From: Pohlia nutans
Lineage: Eukaryota > Streptophyta > Bryopsida > Bryales > Mniaceae
Length of the DNA: 64,000 bases
Assembly: GCA_022496805.1 (NCBI GenBank)
Contig: CM040093.1
Location: 12,614,713-12,678,712, forward strand
Direction of reading: 5' to 3'
Shown: in pieces, positions 1-11,789 of the stretch
How the letters are laid out: each line of letters starts with the position of its first letter
Numbering within the stretch: the stretch's first letter is position 1
The notes under the pieces: generated by a model
Database searches by the model: none
The model's input: only the letters and a program-made list of their open reading frames with translations
Told to the model about the DNA's origin: nothing
Made by a program: the position numbers and the translations under genes

Positions 1-45
1 TGGGTGTATGGCTTCGTCACAAACCCAATTTACGGTGGCTTCTCC

Positions 46-3000
46 ATGAACGTGCTTGCCGAGTTTTTCGTTCGGTTAGTAGTATTCATCGGCACTTTGT
101 TGGGAGCGCAGATTTGTTATCGACGAGCCAACCGGAGAGAACGGATCGCGAGAGAGCTCGAGCTCCAGAAGCAATTAGATGAAAGCAATCGGAGTATTCG
201 GATCGTAAATGAATTGGTTTTGGAGTTTCGTACAAGGTTTCCAGGGTCGAATAGTATCGGATCTCCAGGAACGCCAGGATCGCCAGGAACGTCAGGAGTG
301 TTGCAGGCTGTAAGTTCTGCCACACAGAGTTCGTCTGCACCTCCATCGGTTTCAGAAAATCATGCGCAAGCAACGTCTTCAACGACTGTCCTACCGACAG
401 AGTCTAAGAAGGGACCCTGTGATCAACTGCGACAGAGAAAGCTCAACGGCTTTACAAACAGGTCACGGTCTTTGAACCATACAAGTACATTCTCGCATGT
501 GAGTAGTACTGGATCAACTACTACATCACAGGCTTCACAGTCTCGAACAGATCCAACTCAGACCCCGAATTTTCGAACTGGCGAAGACCATCACGTGATT
601 GATATGCCGGTTATATTTACTTTTCCATCTCCGTCGACGACCACAGAAACGGGAGATCAGTTTGAGGATAAATTTAAGGGTAGGTTCGGAGTCCCGATCG
701 AGCGGGGCGTCCACTCCTCCAGGATCATGCAGGCCGGAGTGCCTGCAACTGATGAGAATCTACGCGCCCTTCATGATCTGGCAATTGAAGGCATGAGACT
801 CGACGAGGATTTCACTCTCCAGATCGGTGCATCTGGCTTGTACTACTGCAATGGTATGTTTGCGTTCAACACTGTGCATGTCGTAATTGTATTGTGGATA
901 TGGTCAGACTTTCATTTCTTTTTCTTCCGCATGCTAGTTACTCAAAATTTGCATGAACTGGATCGAAAGATCGTTGAGTTTAGAGCACTCAACTGTACCA
1001 TGTATGTGTATGTGATGGGCCGGGGTGGCCTGCTAATATTAAAGAATATCAAGTGTATAGCCTAACGGTTTGCATCATGGTAAGATTGGAGACAGGGTTT
1101 TCAAAGAGGACAGCCACACAAATGGACGTCATGTGTGTCATGAATGTCACATAGAGCTCTCGTCCGTCACCTTTTGAAAATATTCTAGAATATTCATGGA
1201 ATATCAGAAATATTTTCAACATATTAATTTATGGGGTTTCATCATGTAGGTAGGATTGTCTTATTTGACCTCTGGAAAAAGTGTTGAACACAATGTTCGT
1301 CCAAGACACCTAGTAGACCCCATGATTTATGTTAAAAAAGCATATATTCTTAGAATATACATGTTCAAAATATTCTTGAATATTTTGGAATATTCTATCC
1401 AATTTGTCTAATTGGAAAAAGGTGTCCGATACGACAACCCTGCATGTAGGACAGACCGCCGGCACACGAAGTGACTTAATTAGTAACAAGAATTTGCCAG
1501 TGTCTGGACTCATCTTTGATATCCCTGTTTGGAGTCAGTACAAGAATACTAGTAACTAGAATCTTTTGCAGCAAAATTTGATGTATAGTTCTGTGCAAAT
1601 TCTGAGTTCATTGCAGGTGATCCTGAAGAGCCTGTATTGTTGAGTTTAAGGGGAGTCGAAGTGCCAACTATCTTGCAAGCAGAATATTCAGCAGGTAATT
1701 ACATCCTTAATATTTAGCTTTGATTTTTATCCCTATCAATCTATCACTAGTTAATATTTGAACCACACAATGTGAAATGAACATGCTTAGGAGCACTGTC
1801 TAATAAGCCTGAATCCATGATTGTTCTTGTGATCAGGGTTGCTGATCATCAGGGGAAGATATCTGGAAGGCGCTGAAATCCGGGCAGCAACTTCTGATGG
1901 TTATATGATATGTGAATCCGTGAAGCAAGACCCAATCGACAATGATACTGTAAAACTCCAACCAAGTGTATGAATTATAGATGAATTGCTTTTGGTAATT
2001 AATAGGGGTCAGTATAGGGGACATGGTCATGCATAAAAGAAAAAAAAATCCCTGTCCCATTGTGGCCAATGTCCATGTATGTGATACTCAGTTTACACCC
2101 AAGACTTTGACCACCATGGAACTCTTCGGTACCATATGTCCGTTCCTAGGCATGTAAATTTTCTCTAGCATCTTTAGTGTCCTCTAGGATCATTACATTC
2201 TGTGATATGTTTGTTAGCTAGCAACGTAGAGGAGTAACTCAAGCAACGTTATAACTTGTTGTGCAACATTTAGGTAGGGTTGTCATAGACGATAAACAGA
2301 CAAACGGACATGACCTCTGTCATGAATGTCACATAGTATGAACTCTCATCTACATTTTAAAGGTTTTATTATGTATGACATGTCTTAGACTGTCTTATCA
2401 CTCAGTGACAAGAATTTACCTATGTCTGTCATTTATAACAACCGTAATCATGTAATTATAGCTACTTCAATAACATTGCTAACAAATTAAATGTAGCAAT
2501 CAGTGTATAATCCTAGTAGAGTAGTAGTGTCTACCTTACTAAGCTCCATCATCGATGATAAGTTCCAATCTTGGAAGCAACTTAATTAACTTGTGGATGG
2601 TAACTGTGAAAATGTGCAGTTTCCCCCAGAGGAGAGAATTGAGACGTGGAGATGCACTGACCTGATGCCACCCGTGAAGCTTGAACGGATTCAAATCTTT
2701 GCAAGCAAGCGAGTACTCATAGGACACAGTGTTACAGTGCGTAGTGAAGTTTCTCCTCTACAGAACACTACCTTGAAAACCGGTAAGTATTTGAATTTTG
2801 CTTTAGAGAAGAGTTTGTTAAAATATAAATAATAATCGTTTCGTAATCAACATGGGGAGACAAATGAAAAAGGATGACAATAACGGGAGAATTCTGGCAT
2901 ATATTTGTGTTAGGATATTCACACGATTTAAAGTTTTCAAATATATTCACTCTAAGTTCTCATGCTGGCACGTGAGAATGGTTCTATCGTTGGAGCTCGG

Positions 3001-3069
3001 CATGACAATTCTGACAACGGAAGTGTTCTCACGTGGCACGTGTGTGCGTGCGCTACTTGTGTTATATAA
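46..3069 (+). CDS. Unrecognised spliced gene; N-terminal membrane anchor plus coiled coil
   Basis: I do not recognise this protein. The first exon ends at 853 (donor gtatgt) and is open to the left window edge. The first in-window Met codon is at 46, so the true start may lie outside. Exons 1617-1694, 1837-1949 and 2620-2782 follow with matching phases (1, 1, 0). A terminal exon at 2957-3069 with a TAA stop also fits the phase but has a poor acceptor, so it is tentative. The N terminus has a hydrophobic helix (LVVFIGTLLGA), then a basic, charged heptad-like stretch (RRERIARELELQKQLDE), a short Gly-Pro-rich run (GSPGTPGSPGTSG) and a Ser/Thr-rich low-complexity region. The conserved-looking part begins near FGVPIERGVHSS. 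It could be a plant-specific membrane-associated protein. What is seen is the splice consistency; the function is unknown. Confidence 0.45.
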
Positions 3070-3736
3070 TACTGTGTAGGCCCGTGCTCGCGCCCTCCAC
3101 CACAAGACCATTCCAATGGCGGAACACACAATGGTGCACATAGATATATATATTCTATTATAATATTATTTAAGTATCTTATATTGAAATTATTATTTTA
3201 GAGAAAATCAAATTAAAGTAAATTAGAACTAACTTCAACATGATTTAAATTAGAAGGACTCATATCAATTTCTACCTAAACATTATTACTTGGTATTAAA
3301 GTAATCAAACTTATTATGTAATGTTACAAAGTCACCTAGTAGTACTTAGAAAAAAATATTAATTTGAGAAGAATATGTTTTTAGTGAGTAGTTAAGTTCA
3401 ACGCACGCACCAACTTTTGGAACTTACTTTAATTCTATGCATTTTAGCTTCACATGTACTAAACTACTAATATTGTTTTCTTGAATACATAAAGAGAATC
3501 TGGAAATTACTTATTTATTGAAAATTATAACAATCACTATAAGAATAAATTATCCTAAACTTAAATAATGTGTACACATCCTACAATATTGCATGGACCA
3601 CTATGAGCAATGTAAAATTATAATTTTGACATTAAAACTTACTTTGTAAAAGCCAAAGTCGTAAATGGAGGCGCTAAATTAATTATTTAAACCATACAAA
3701 TTTTATCATATTTGATTACTAGAATAGGATTACTCA
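3070..3736. other. AT-rich spacer, nothing recognised
   Basis: About 670 bases with no long open frame, no clear inverted repeat and no recognisable protein homology on either strand. Confidence 0.5.
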
Positions 3737-3740
3737 TTAA

Positions 3741-4292
3741 CCCCTAATGCCCACAGCCCTCTCTAGATTTGGAGAATTGCAAAGATGCATTATAAAATGC
3801 AACTAAGATATTTTGAACTTGATGTTTGAATAACAGTTGTACATTATGAATTTTAGATTCTATCTGTTATGATTGCTATCACCAATATTCTTGTATAAGA
3901 TTTGAAACTTAAAACTCAAAATTATTTTGTAATTTGATTACAAATAAGATATTGACAATCTGTGAATGGAATTTGTTGTGGTGGGTTGAAATGTGATACT
4001 CTAAGTGTAGTGATTTTTGGAGATTTTTTGGTTGCTTAATTATATGAGTTGACATTTTCAAGAGCACTTTTGAACTAAGATCTTAGAAATTTTTGGTGAA
4101 TCACTCCAACATGAAATGAGTCTTAAAATTTTCACAAATCATCCCCTTTCTAATTGGATCACACATGCATGATGCTATCTTGCCATAGAATTTTATAGTA
4201 TTTGTTTTACTTACAAAAAGTGCATGACGGATGAAAAAAGGTGGATGAGAGCTATACATCGTTCAAAAAATGAACGCCTAAGCAGTTATAGG
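3741..4292. mobile_element. TTAA-inserted CCC-ended MITE, subfamily A
   Basis: TTAA (3737-3740) is followed by CCCCTAATGCCC. The interior is shared with copies at 13617-14093, 34579-35153, 42902-43469 and partial copies at 44441 and 61590; an example is the conserved stretch around TAGTGATTTTTGGAGATTTT. The right end is eroded (about 4292, followed by TTAA at 4293-4296). It carries no coding capacity. Confidence 0.75.
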
Positions 4293-4334
4293 TTAACCCC
4301 AAAACGCCCTAAAAACCATTTTTTGATTTGTTAG

Positions 4335-4474
4335 GGCCGAATCACACTATGGCCAAAAGTTGAGAGTTCGTTGAGTTCTATCAATCAAATTGCAAACTAA
4401 CAACTAATCTTTCTTGCAATTTGATTGGTGGAATTCGACGGCCTCATTTCTTTTGACCATATTGTAAAGCAGCC
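4335..4474. mobile_element. Possible small MITE with GGCCG..CACTATGG ends
   Basis: Imperfect inverted ends (GGCCGAATCACACTATGG against a degenerate right end near CCATATTGTAAAG) enclose an inner hairpin built on CAATCAAATTGCAA. A similar start is seen at 58646 in a reductase intron. No target duplication was identified. Confidence 0.4.
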
Positions 4475-5011
4475 TTTAAGTTCTCAGCTCCATTATAAAA
4501 TGAAATTTGAAGGAATAATATGGCATTGATTTTTTAACATTGTACATTATAATACATATTTTACATGTCAACTTATAATTTTATAACTTGTAAATTTATA
4601 TTTTTTATAAGTCTTGTATTTCTTGTGACTTTCATTTGCTATTTCACTTTAAAAAAAACATTTAAATTTGAAAATAGTAAGTGTCTACTATCTAAATTCA
4701 ATGTGTAAAGAGTATCAAAGTATAACCATAAAAGTTTACTACAAGTTTTTGTCAATCATTTAAAAGTTAAAAAAATGAAATCGACTATAGAAATCTATAT
4801 TGATAAGAAAAGAGCTACCATAAGCTTCCTACTAGTTGAGCACAAATTTTTTGCTAGGTTTTTATACAAAATTTAACTTTTATTGGTTTGATAAGAATTC
4901 AAAAATAGATTTTCAGAAATGAATTCCTAAACACTGCTATGATGATGTAAGTTTTTATGTAAGTTTTAAAGAACTTATTGGTTCAAAGTAAACTTATACT
5001 TTAATTATGTG

Positions 5012-8000
5012 ATGAATGTAGTTATTTACAAATGGATGCCAGCAATAATTGTAATAATTACTTTGGCAAACCAAGTTTGGGCGCTTTTGGAGGTGCTTTT
5101 CAGTTCGATGACAAATCATGTTCATCGTGTTTGGCTTTTTTATCCTGCTATTGCATTGACAGCATACATTCTCCAACTATTATCACAAAGGTACAAAGCT
5201 CGTATTCATATTAAAATATACTTTTTCATTTTTATGTTGCCATATTTTTACTAATGATATAATTATTGTATGTATCCTCATTAAATCATGATTAGTGGTG
5301 ATTTATATGCATATTTTCAAAGTTAAACTCATTATGCTTTCTTACACAATTAAAACACGATAGTGTGGCTGATATAAATTTGTCATTCTACAGCTTGGAA
5401 AAAAATATCAACAATATCTTAGAGCGGCTCAAGCTTGTTGCTTCAAGTTTTCATGTGTTTTCAGAGCCTTTAGCTTCACCAACCTTTTTTATGCGCAATG
5501 GTTTTTGTAAGTGTATATTGTTGATTGCCTTTTTAGAAGTTACCTAGTTTTTAAAACTTTTGATTTATGTTGTTTAAAATGAAATTGGCAAGAAAGTTAA
5601 AACTTGTATACTAGTAGTTGGTCTAAAAAATTACAACTATGGTTCAATTGCAGGTTTTCGAAGAGGTGCTAACTGCCTTTTACCAATGCATATGTTTAAA
5701 GGCGTTGAAAATCAAAAAAGAATTATCAAACAAGAAAGAATCGACAAAGACGAAAATTATTGCGAACAAAAAGGTTCATCCACTGCAAAAGAAAGACTTG
5801 ATGACATCAACAAAGACGAAAATTATTGCGAACAAAAAGGTTCATCCACTGCAAAAGAAAGACTTAATGACATCAACAGTGAAGGTAAGGAAGTTATTTT
5901 GCAAATATCAGATTTTTAGCTATATATTTATGATGTGCACAATCTGAATATATACTATTTAAAATTGTACTTTAATTTTTTAAATTTACATCTTCAAACA
6001 AAAAAATATCATTTTCTCTTAATTAATAATCCAAGAAGATCTTTGATTTATTTTTATTTAAAATTATATGTATTTAGATATTTTTTGAAATACAAATTTT
6101 TAAACGAAAAAATGAGTTAACATCCAAGATCAATGAATCTAACTGTCAAAAGATGTGTTTTATTGAATTTAGAATCTTTTCTTTGTCTTTGTGAGTACTT
6201 TCCAAAAAAATCTCAATAATAGCAGTCATTTAAATATCTTGATTGTACATCCATTTTGTATATTAAAAGTATCCGCATTTATTATATTTTGGTATTTCTT
6301 TCGTAAATCATATTTAAATTTCATGTTACTTCAAACAATCATATAAATTATTGACGGTTTGTTATGTTCTGATGCACAAAAACCTTGAAATCAAAAAAGA
6401 TTGGAAATGGCCTTGTTGGAGAAATTTGGGGGCATACAAAAAATTGGAGAGGCTTGTCTTTGATGATGGATTAATATCAAATGATGAATCTCCTTTTGAA
6501 GTGATATATGCCCAATTGGATGCGACCGAGGACAGACACCGTGGGGCACATCAATATTGTCCAAAGAATATTTTGGTCAAATTGCATTCCAAGCATCTTC
6601 AAAATATTGTCAGAGAATGTCTTCCTATACAAGTGATGCAATTTGAAAATCATGCAGAGATTAAAGCTAAAGATTTGTTTCTATCATACATCAACGGAAA
6701 TTTGAAGGATAATGATAATGATTTATGGTTAAACTTTCCACCAACATCAAATGATTTGATCGAAAGAAAGGATCTTCACATGTTTCATTTGATACATTTT
6801 TTGAGAAAAGAATATGATGTTATTATCAAGCAGTACAATAGAATGCTAGAAGCAAGTGTATTTTCTTGGGACATGTTGTGGACCTTGATTGTGCCAAATA
6901 TTGATGTCATCTATTATTGTAATATTTCAAAACAAGAATTGTGTGGAAAAGTATCTACAGTTAATTACACCAAGATACGACCGTATGAACTTGAAGTTGA
7001 ATTGGAAGTATATGACTTTGATTGCAAAGATTTTAAAGCAGTAAAATTAAAGCGGAAAGTTTCTTCCTTCAAAGAAGAAGAAAAAAATCATCAGCTTGAA
7101 TGTATTTCCGCTAAAATACAAAGCCAATCCTTATGAGTTAGAAGAGTATTTTTTTCGGAGAGGCAGAAAATTTTGTGATTTGGTTTTGAAGTACAAACGC
7201 CAATATATGCAATATGATGGTTTAGTGTATGAACGTTTTTATGATCACTCAAAAAAAGTTCATCACATCAAATCCAGTGTTGGTGGTCGTGTGATGATTG
7301 ATCAGAAGTGGTTTGTAAAGATGAACTCCGAATGGAATATGGGCACTGCAAAAACAAGTGCATGGTTACAAACAAATGAATGTTCAGAAATGAGAATCAA
7401 GGCAATAGCCAATGGATTTGATTCTCTATTGAAGTATAGCCCTGCAATAGTATATGGATATTCGTTTTCTATAAGAAAATGGGGATGCTTCAATATTGAA
7501 GGGCTTTCTAAGATACATTACATTTCATCAGCTTTTGATAAACTGGTGATGAAAGATGAATACAAACTCATGTTGCTCACTTTGACTGAGTATTACATCA
7601 AACATCCAAATCGTCTTAATGATGTGGCAACACAAATTGATCTTCTTCCCCAAAAAGGACAAGGATGCATAATTGTTTTACATGGTCCTCTAGGAACAGG
7701 TAAAACTTTGACAGTTGAATCCCTTGCAGAAAAATTGGAATGCCCTTTATGGCAACTGAGTATTTCAGGATCCACTGAAGATACCAAGCTATTGGAAAAT
7801 AAGATGATCCAAACATTTGAAGTAGCAAAATCATGGCGAGCAATTTTGGTATTGGACGAGGCAGACATATATTTATCATCAAGGAAATACTCACCTTTAA
7901 GCTCAAACAATACTTGGAATAACGCAATGACAGGAGTGTTTTTACGAGTTTTAGAACACTATAAAGGTGTTCTCTTTCTTACAACCAATGTAATAAGTCA

Positions 8001-8418
8001 CATCGAGCCAGCAATCTTTTCAAGAATATCTTTGTTTATAAAATATGAAGAATTTAGTAGAGAAGAACGAAAGAAACTATGGAGCAATTTTTTAAACGAA
8101 AGCAAGATTTCAAATATGTCCAAGGAATTTTGGAATAAGGTTCTTCTTGCACAATTCAACGGTCGTGTGATTAGAAACATCGTTCAAAATGCACAAATTC
8201 TTATTCAAAGTAAAAAGTTTGCATCAAATACAATAGAAGAACGTCTGTTGATAGCATTTGATTGTATGACTACTCCATCAACAATGAGTTTTTTGATTGA
8301 GCCCAACCATGAGTCTCATGAGCCCAACCAATCTATCACAGAAAATGCTCCAAGTATTCCAAGTGCTCCAACAGATTCATATTTTTCAGATTTATCCAAA
8401 GTAGAGGCTAGAGATTAG
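5012..8418 (+). CDS. AAA+ ATPase with N-terminal hydrophobic segments, fungal-type architecture
   Basis: The AAA+ core is clear: Walker A GPLGTGKT (7684-7707), Walker B ILVLDEAD (7843-7866), sensor-1 LFLTTN (7972-7989) and a following FSRI arginine. The order, with a long domain before the AAA module and a lid resembling FSREERKKLWSNFL, is that of a large ATPase family abundant in filamentous fungi. It differs from plant BCS1-like ATPases. Inferred upstream exons are 5012-5190 (two hydrophobic helices), 5394-5506 and 5654-5884, in matching phases, then one from about 6400 with a weak acceptor. Exon 3 contains a 22-residue duplication. At 7081-7087 (seven A) the frame shifts by one base, from LKRKVSSFKEEE to NVFPLKYK. 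This is an assembly error, a recent lesion or a mis-modelled intron. AATAAA lies at 8548. The biological role is unknown; remodelling of a protein substrate is the family expectation. Confidence 0.72.
5746..5877 (+). repeat. 66-bp tandem duplication inside an exon
   Basis: Two adjacent 66-bp copies (5746-5811 and 5812-5877) differ at very few bases. They encode a 22-residue repeat containing DENYCEQKGSSTAKERL. The unit length is a multiple of three, so the frame is kept. Confidence 0.9.
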
Positions 8419-8547
8419 AAATATAATTGCACTTAGTGTCTTTGGATGTTTGTATTGGAAATACAGAGAAGTTGGATAAAAGAATGCCTTTCATTCCAAA
8501 TGTTTTAGTTTGAATTTGAATAGGAGTTACTGAGCTCATTGAGTTAC

Positions 8548-8553
8548 AATAAA
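8548..8553 (+). terminator. AATAAA polyadenylation-type signal of the AAA+ gene
   Basis: AATAAA lies about 130 bases after the stop codon, at the edge of a TA/CA microsatellite. Confidence 0.4.
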
Positions 8554-8606
8554 TATGTATATATGTGTATATATATATACATATACATATACACATACAC
8601 ATACAG
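8549..8606. repeat. TA/CA-rich microsatellite
   Basis: Alternating TATGTG, TATATA, CATATA and CACATA units. It produces spurious open frames on the reverse strand. Confidence 0.85.
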
Positions 8607-8784
8607 ATTTATATATTTATAATTTCTATATTTTTCAACATTTGTCTCTATCTATATGTGTTTATATGTGATTATTGGTTAGCATAAAGTAGAAGCATTG
8701 GGTACATTTGAGATAATCGAAAACAAAAGAGGAGTTGAAGAAGAGTTTCCTCTCTATAATTATATTTTCGGACAATCATTGTTC

Positions 8785-8985
8785 ATGAATAGTCCTAATG
8801 GTCAGGGCTCTTGGCTTAGGGAGCATGTGGAAACTCTCCTCTAGCATTGGGGAGGTCACAAGTTCCACACCCCGTAGTGGTGCGGGCCTTGCTTTAGATT
8901 ATTCTCCAACTCACTGTAGACTAGTTTTGTAGTCTTTTTGGATTCGTTAAGCACTTCGTTGAAATTCCCTTAAAGAATCTTGTAC
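8785..8985 (+). mobile_element. tRNA-derived SINE, copy 1
   Basis: The 5' part resembles a tRNA promoter: an A-box-like TAGTCCTAATGGTCAGG and, about 65 bases on, a B-box-like GGTCACAAGTTCCACACC. The body (CCTTGCTTTAGATTATTCTC and CTAGTTTTGTAGTC) recurs at 35625-35885, and its 3' half recurs at 27775-27990, all in the same orientation. That pattern fits a pol III-transcribed short retroposon. Confidence 0.65.
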
Positions 8986-9106
8986 TCTAACATCCCGTTA
9001 CTGCACTGAAGGAAATTTAACAGTGCAATGCACCGTTAGCAAACTTAACGCCAAAGATGCACGCTCCCAAAACATGGGAACTCGATGGGAACTCGAGCTT
9101 AACGCC

Positions 9107-9222
9107 GGGTTACGCACTGGAACGCGTGCGTTCCCCTATGTTACTGCACCGGCACTCGGGCTGCCGCCCTCGAGCGCTGGTGCAGTAACATGGGGTTACG
9201 CACTCGTTCCAGTGCGTAACCC
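9107..9222. repeat. GC-rich 116-bp near-perfect hairpin
   Basis: The left arm starts GGGTTACGCACTGGAACG and the right arm ends CGTTCCAGTGCGTAACCC. The arms continue inward through ATGTTACTGCACC / GGTGCAGTAACAT. Much of the sequence can pair. GC content is far above the surrounding AT-rich DNA. No target duplication was seen. Confidence 0.85.
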
Positions 9223-9239
9223 TATACAAAACGAGTCTA

Positions 9240-10035
9240 AGGTGAGTTTAAGGTTTCTTTCTATTTTGGGACACTCTTTTCGGTTAACTTTATTATGGCA
9301 CATTTTATGAAGAAACACTTGAAATATATATAAATTATGCTTAATGTAATTGACACAATAATTTGATCTTAGATTCCGAATTTCCAAAAAACCAATAGAT
9401 AAAAAAAAATGAAGCTTAACAAATTTACAAAAAAGTATTGATTTGAGTTGATAATAAATTAGGTGTTTGTCAAAAATAATGCATTTTTTTGTAGAATGCA
9501 ATCATAAATATTTGATACTAAAGAATAAGAGGGCTACTAGATAAGTTAATTAAATTTTGTATTGAGTTAGTATTTCATTCTTAGTACCATTTTTGTACCA
9601 GATTAGTATTTTGTTCATTTTTAGCAATGTAGTGTCACGAGGGCAGTCGGGTGAATGCATGAAACACTTGTACTATTTTGATGTCACATATTGCGAGTAC
9701 GACATATTTTGTACCATAAATTTTGGAGTAATGATCCAATGAATCTGAAATTCATGTTGAAGGTAAATTTGACCTTTTTAAATTGATATTTTTTATTTCT
9801 TTTAATTTTCAAAAATTCATTTATTTTTTAAAGTACAATTTTGCTAATTTTTCACACTTTCAGTTTTTATGGTTTTTAGGACTTTTGAGTCCCCGAATTT
9901 AACAATTTAGGGTCACCTTTTCAAAGTATATTCTCCATGTAGTCATAAATGTAGGGTGCAAGGGAAAATTAAAAGTAGTAAATATCTTGTTCTCCACAAG
10001 GGTACAAACAAGGCTTCCTTGCACCCAAAATTGTG
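9240..10035. other. AT-rich spacer, nothing recognised
   Basis: No supported gene, long repeat or inverted structure. Open frames here are short and lack recognisable protein features. Confidence 0.5.
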
Positions 10036-10039
10036 GACA

Positions 10040-11780
10040 TTGAAAGTCACTAATAACACGCAATTCGCTATTTATGCACTTGGCCAAGTGCGCTCATTTC
10101 ATAAGCATATTTGACTTTTAAAAAAGTTGGTTAAATATTTCTCTAAAAAACATCAATGTTGTCTTTCTTCAATCCCTTACATTGTAAACAAAATAATTAT
10201 TTTAATTATTTTTTATTCTTATCTTTATCTTTTTTTTTATCTTTTTTTTTTAATCTTGATTTCCTTCTTGTCTTCTTTCTTGTCTCCCTCTTGTCTTTCT
10301 TCTTGTCTTCTTCTTGTCTTCTTTTTGTCTTTCTTCTTGTCTTCCTTTTTTGTCTTCGTTGTCTTTTTCTTCTTCTACTTTTTCTTCAGTTGGGGGTGCT
10401 GAACCCTAAACAATGGAAGCAAGCCAACAAAAAAAAAAAGTTTTTTTTTTTTTTTTTTTTTTTTTTGGCCGTGGAGTGCTGCTGAACTCCAAAATGGCAG
10501 TTGCCCAAAACAAAAAACAAAAAAAATAAAAAAACAAAAAAATTGGCCGTAGGGTGCTGCTGAACCCTAAATGGCAGCCGCCCAAACAAAACAAAAAAAA
10601 ACAAAAAAAACTTTTTTTTTACTTTTTTTTACTTTCTCAAAAAATTCTATTTTTAGGCGCTGGGGTGCGCGGCCGCACACCCTAAAGCCCTCTCATCTCC
10701 CTCTCCATCCCTCCCCTCTCCTCATAAATATAGGGGAGAGGAGAAGGGATGGAGAGGGAAATGAAGATAGGGATGGAGAAGGGATGGAGAGAAGATGGAG
10801 AAGGGATGGAGAGAAGATGGAGAAGGGATGGAGAGAAGATGGAGAAGGGATGGAGAAGGGATGGAGAAGGAATCGAGAGAAGATGGAGAAGGGATGGAGA
10901 AGGAATCGAGAGAAGAAGGAGAAGGGATGGAGAAGGAATCGAGAGAAGAAGGAGAAGGGATGGAGAAGGGATGGAGAAGGAATCGAGACAAGAAGGAGAA
11001 GGGATGGAGAAGGGATGGAGAGGGAGATGAAGATAGGAATGGAGAAGAGATGGAGAGGGAGATGAAGATAGAAATGAGGGAGATGAGAGGGCTTTAGGGT
11101 GCGCGGCCGCGCACCCCAGCGCCTAAAAATATAAATTTTTGATAAAGTCAAAAAAAGTAAAAGAAAAAGTTTTTTTTTTTTTTTTTTTTTTTTGGGCGGC
11201 TGCCATTTAGGGTTCAGCAGCACCCCACGGCCAATTTTTTTATTTTTTATTTTTTTTGTTTTTTGTTTTGGGCAGCTGCCATTTTGGGGTTCCGCAGCAC
11301 CCCACGGCCAAAATAAAATAAAATAAAATAAAATAAAAATTTCATTTTTGTTGGCTTGCTTCCATTGTTTAGGGTTCAGCACCCCCAACTGAAGAAAAAG
11401 TAGAAGAAGAAAAAGACAACGAAGACAAAAAGGAAGACAAGAAGAAAGACAGAAAGAAGACAAGAAGAAAGACAAAAATAAGACAAGAAGAAAGACAAAA
11501 AGAAGACAAGAAAAAAGACAAGAGGGAGACAAGAAAGAAGACAAGAAAGAAATCAAGATAAAAAAGAAAAGATAAAAGAAAAGGTAAAGATAAGAATAAA
11601 AAATAATTTAAATAATTATTTGTTTACAATGTAAGGGATTGAGGAAAGACAATAATTGTCGGTCTTTTTAAAAAAAAGTTACACAAGAAAAATTATGCGC
11701 TCGGGGACCAAGTGCATGATTATATTGCCAAGTGCGTAAATAGCGAATTCTGTGTTTAATCTACCATTTCTTTGCTGAAA
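10040..11780. mobile_element. Large fold-back element with polypurine core
   Basis: Two inverted arms of roughly 600-650 bases (about 10040-10705 and 11085-11780) match throughout. Paired landmarks are the CGCTATTT(A)TGCACTTGG-type outer ends, the CCCTTACATTGTAAAC block at 10176 with its complement near 11630, and GGGGTGCTGAACCCTAAAC near 10393 with its complement near 11375. The GGGGTGCGCGGCCGC inner ends are at 10662 and 11095. Arms contain pyrimidine runs, poly-T and poly-A. The centre is a separate purine minisatellite. No transposase is present. Long open frames here are low-complexity artefacts. Confidence 0.82.
10735..11085 (+). repeat. Polypurine minisatellite GGGATGGAGAA / GAGAGAAGATGGA
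   Basis: About 350 bases of almost pure purine on the plus strand built from variants of GAAGGGATGGAGA and GAATCGAGAGAAG, about 13-30 bases per unit. It forms the loop of the fold-back element and could adopt triplex (H-DNA) structure. Confidence 0.9.
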
Positions 11781-11789
11781 TCTCTTTTT

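Noticed and set aside
8540..8610. Possible functional regulatory palindrome
   Set aside because: Simple TA/CA microsatellite.
10571..11556. Long open frames on both strands rich in Gly-Trp-Arg-Arg or Pro-Ser-Ser-Leu
   Set aside because: They are translations of the polypurine minisatellite and fold-back arms; no start context, no complexity.
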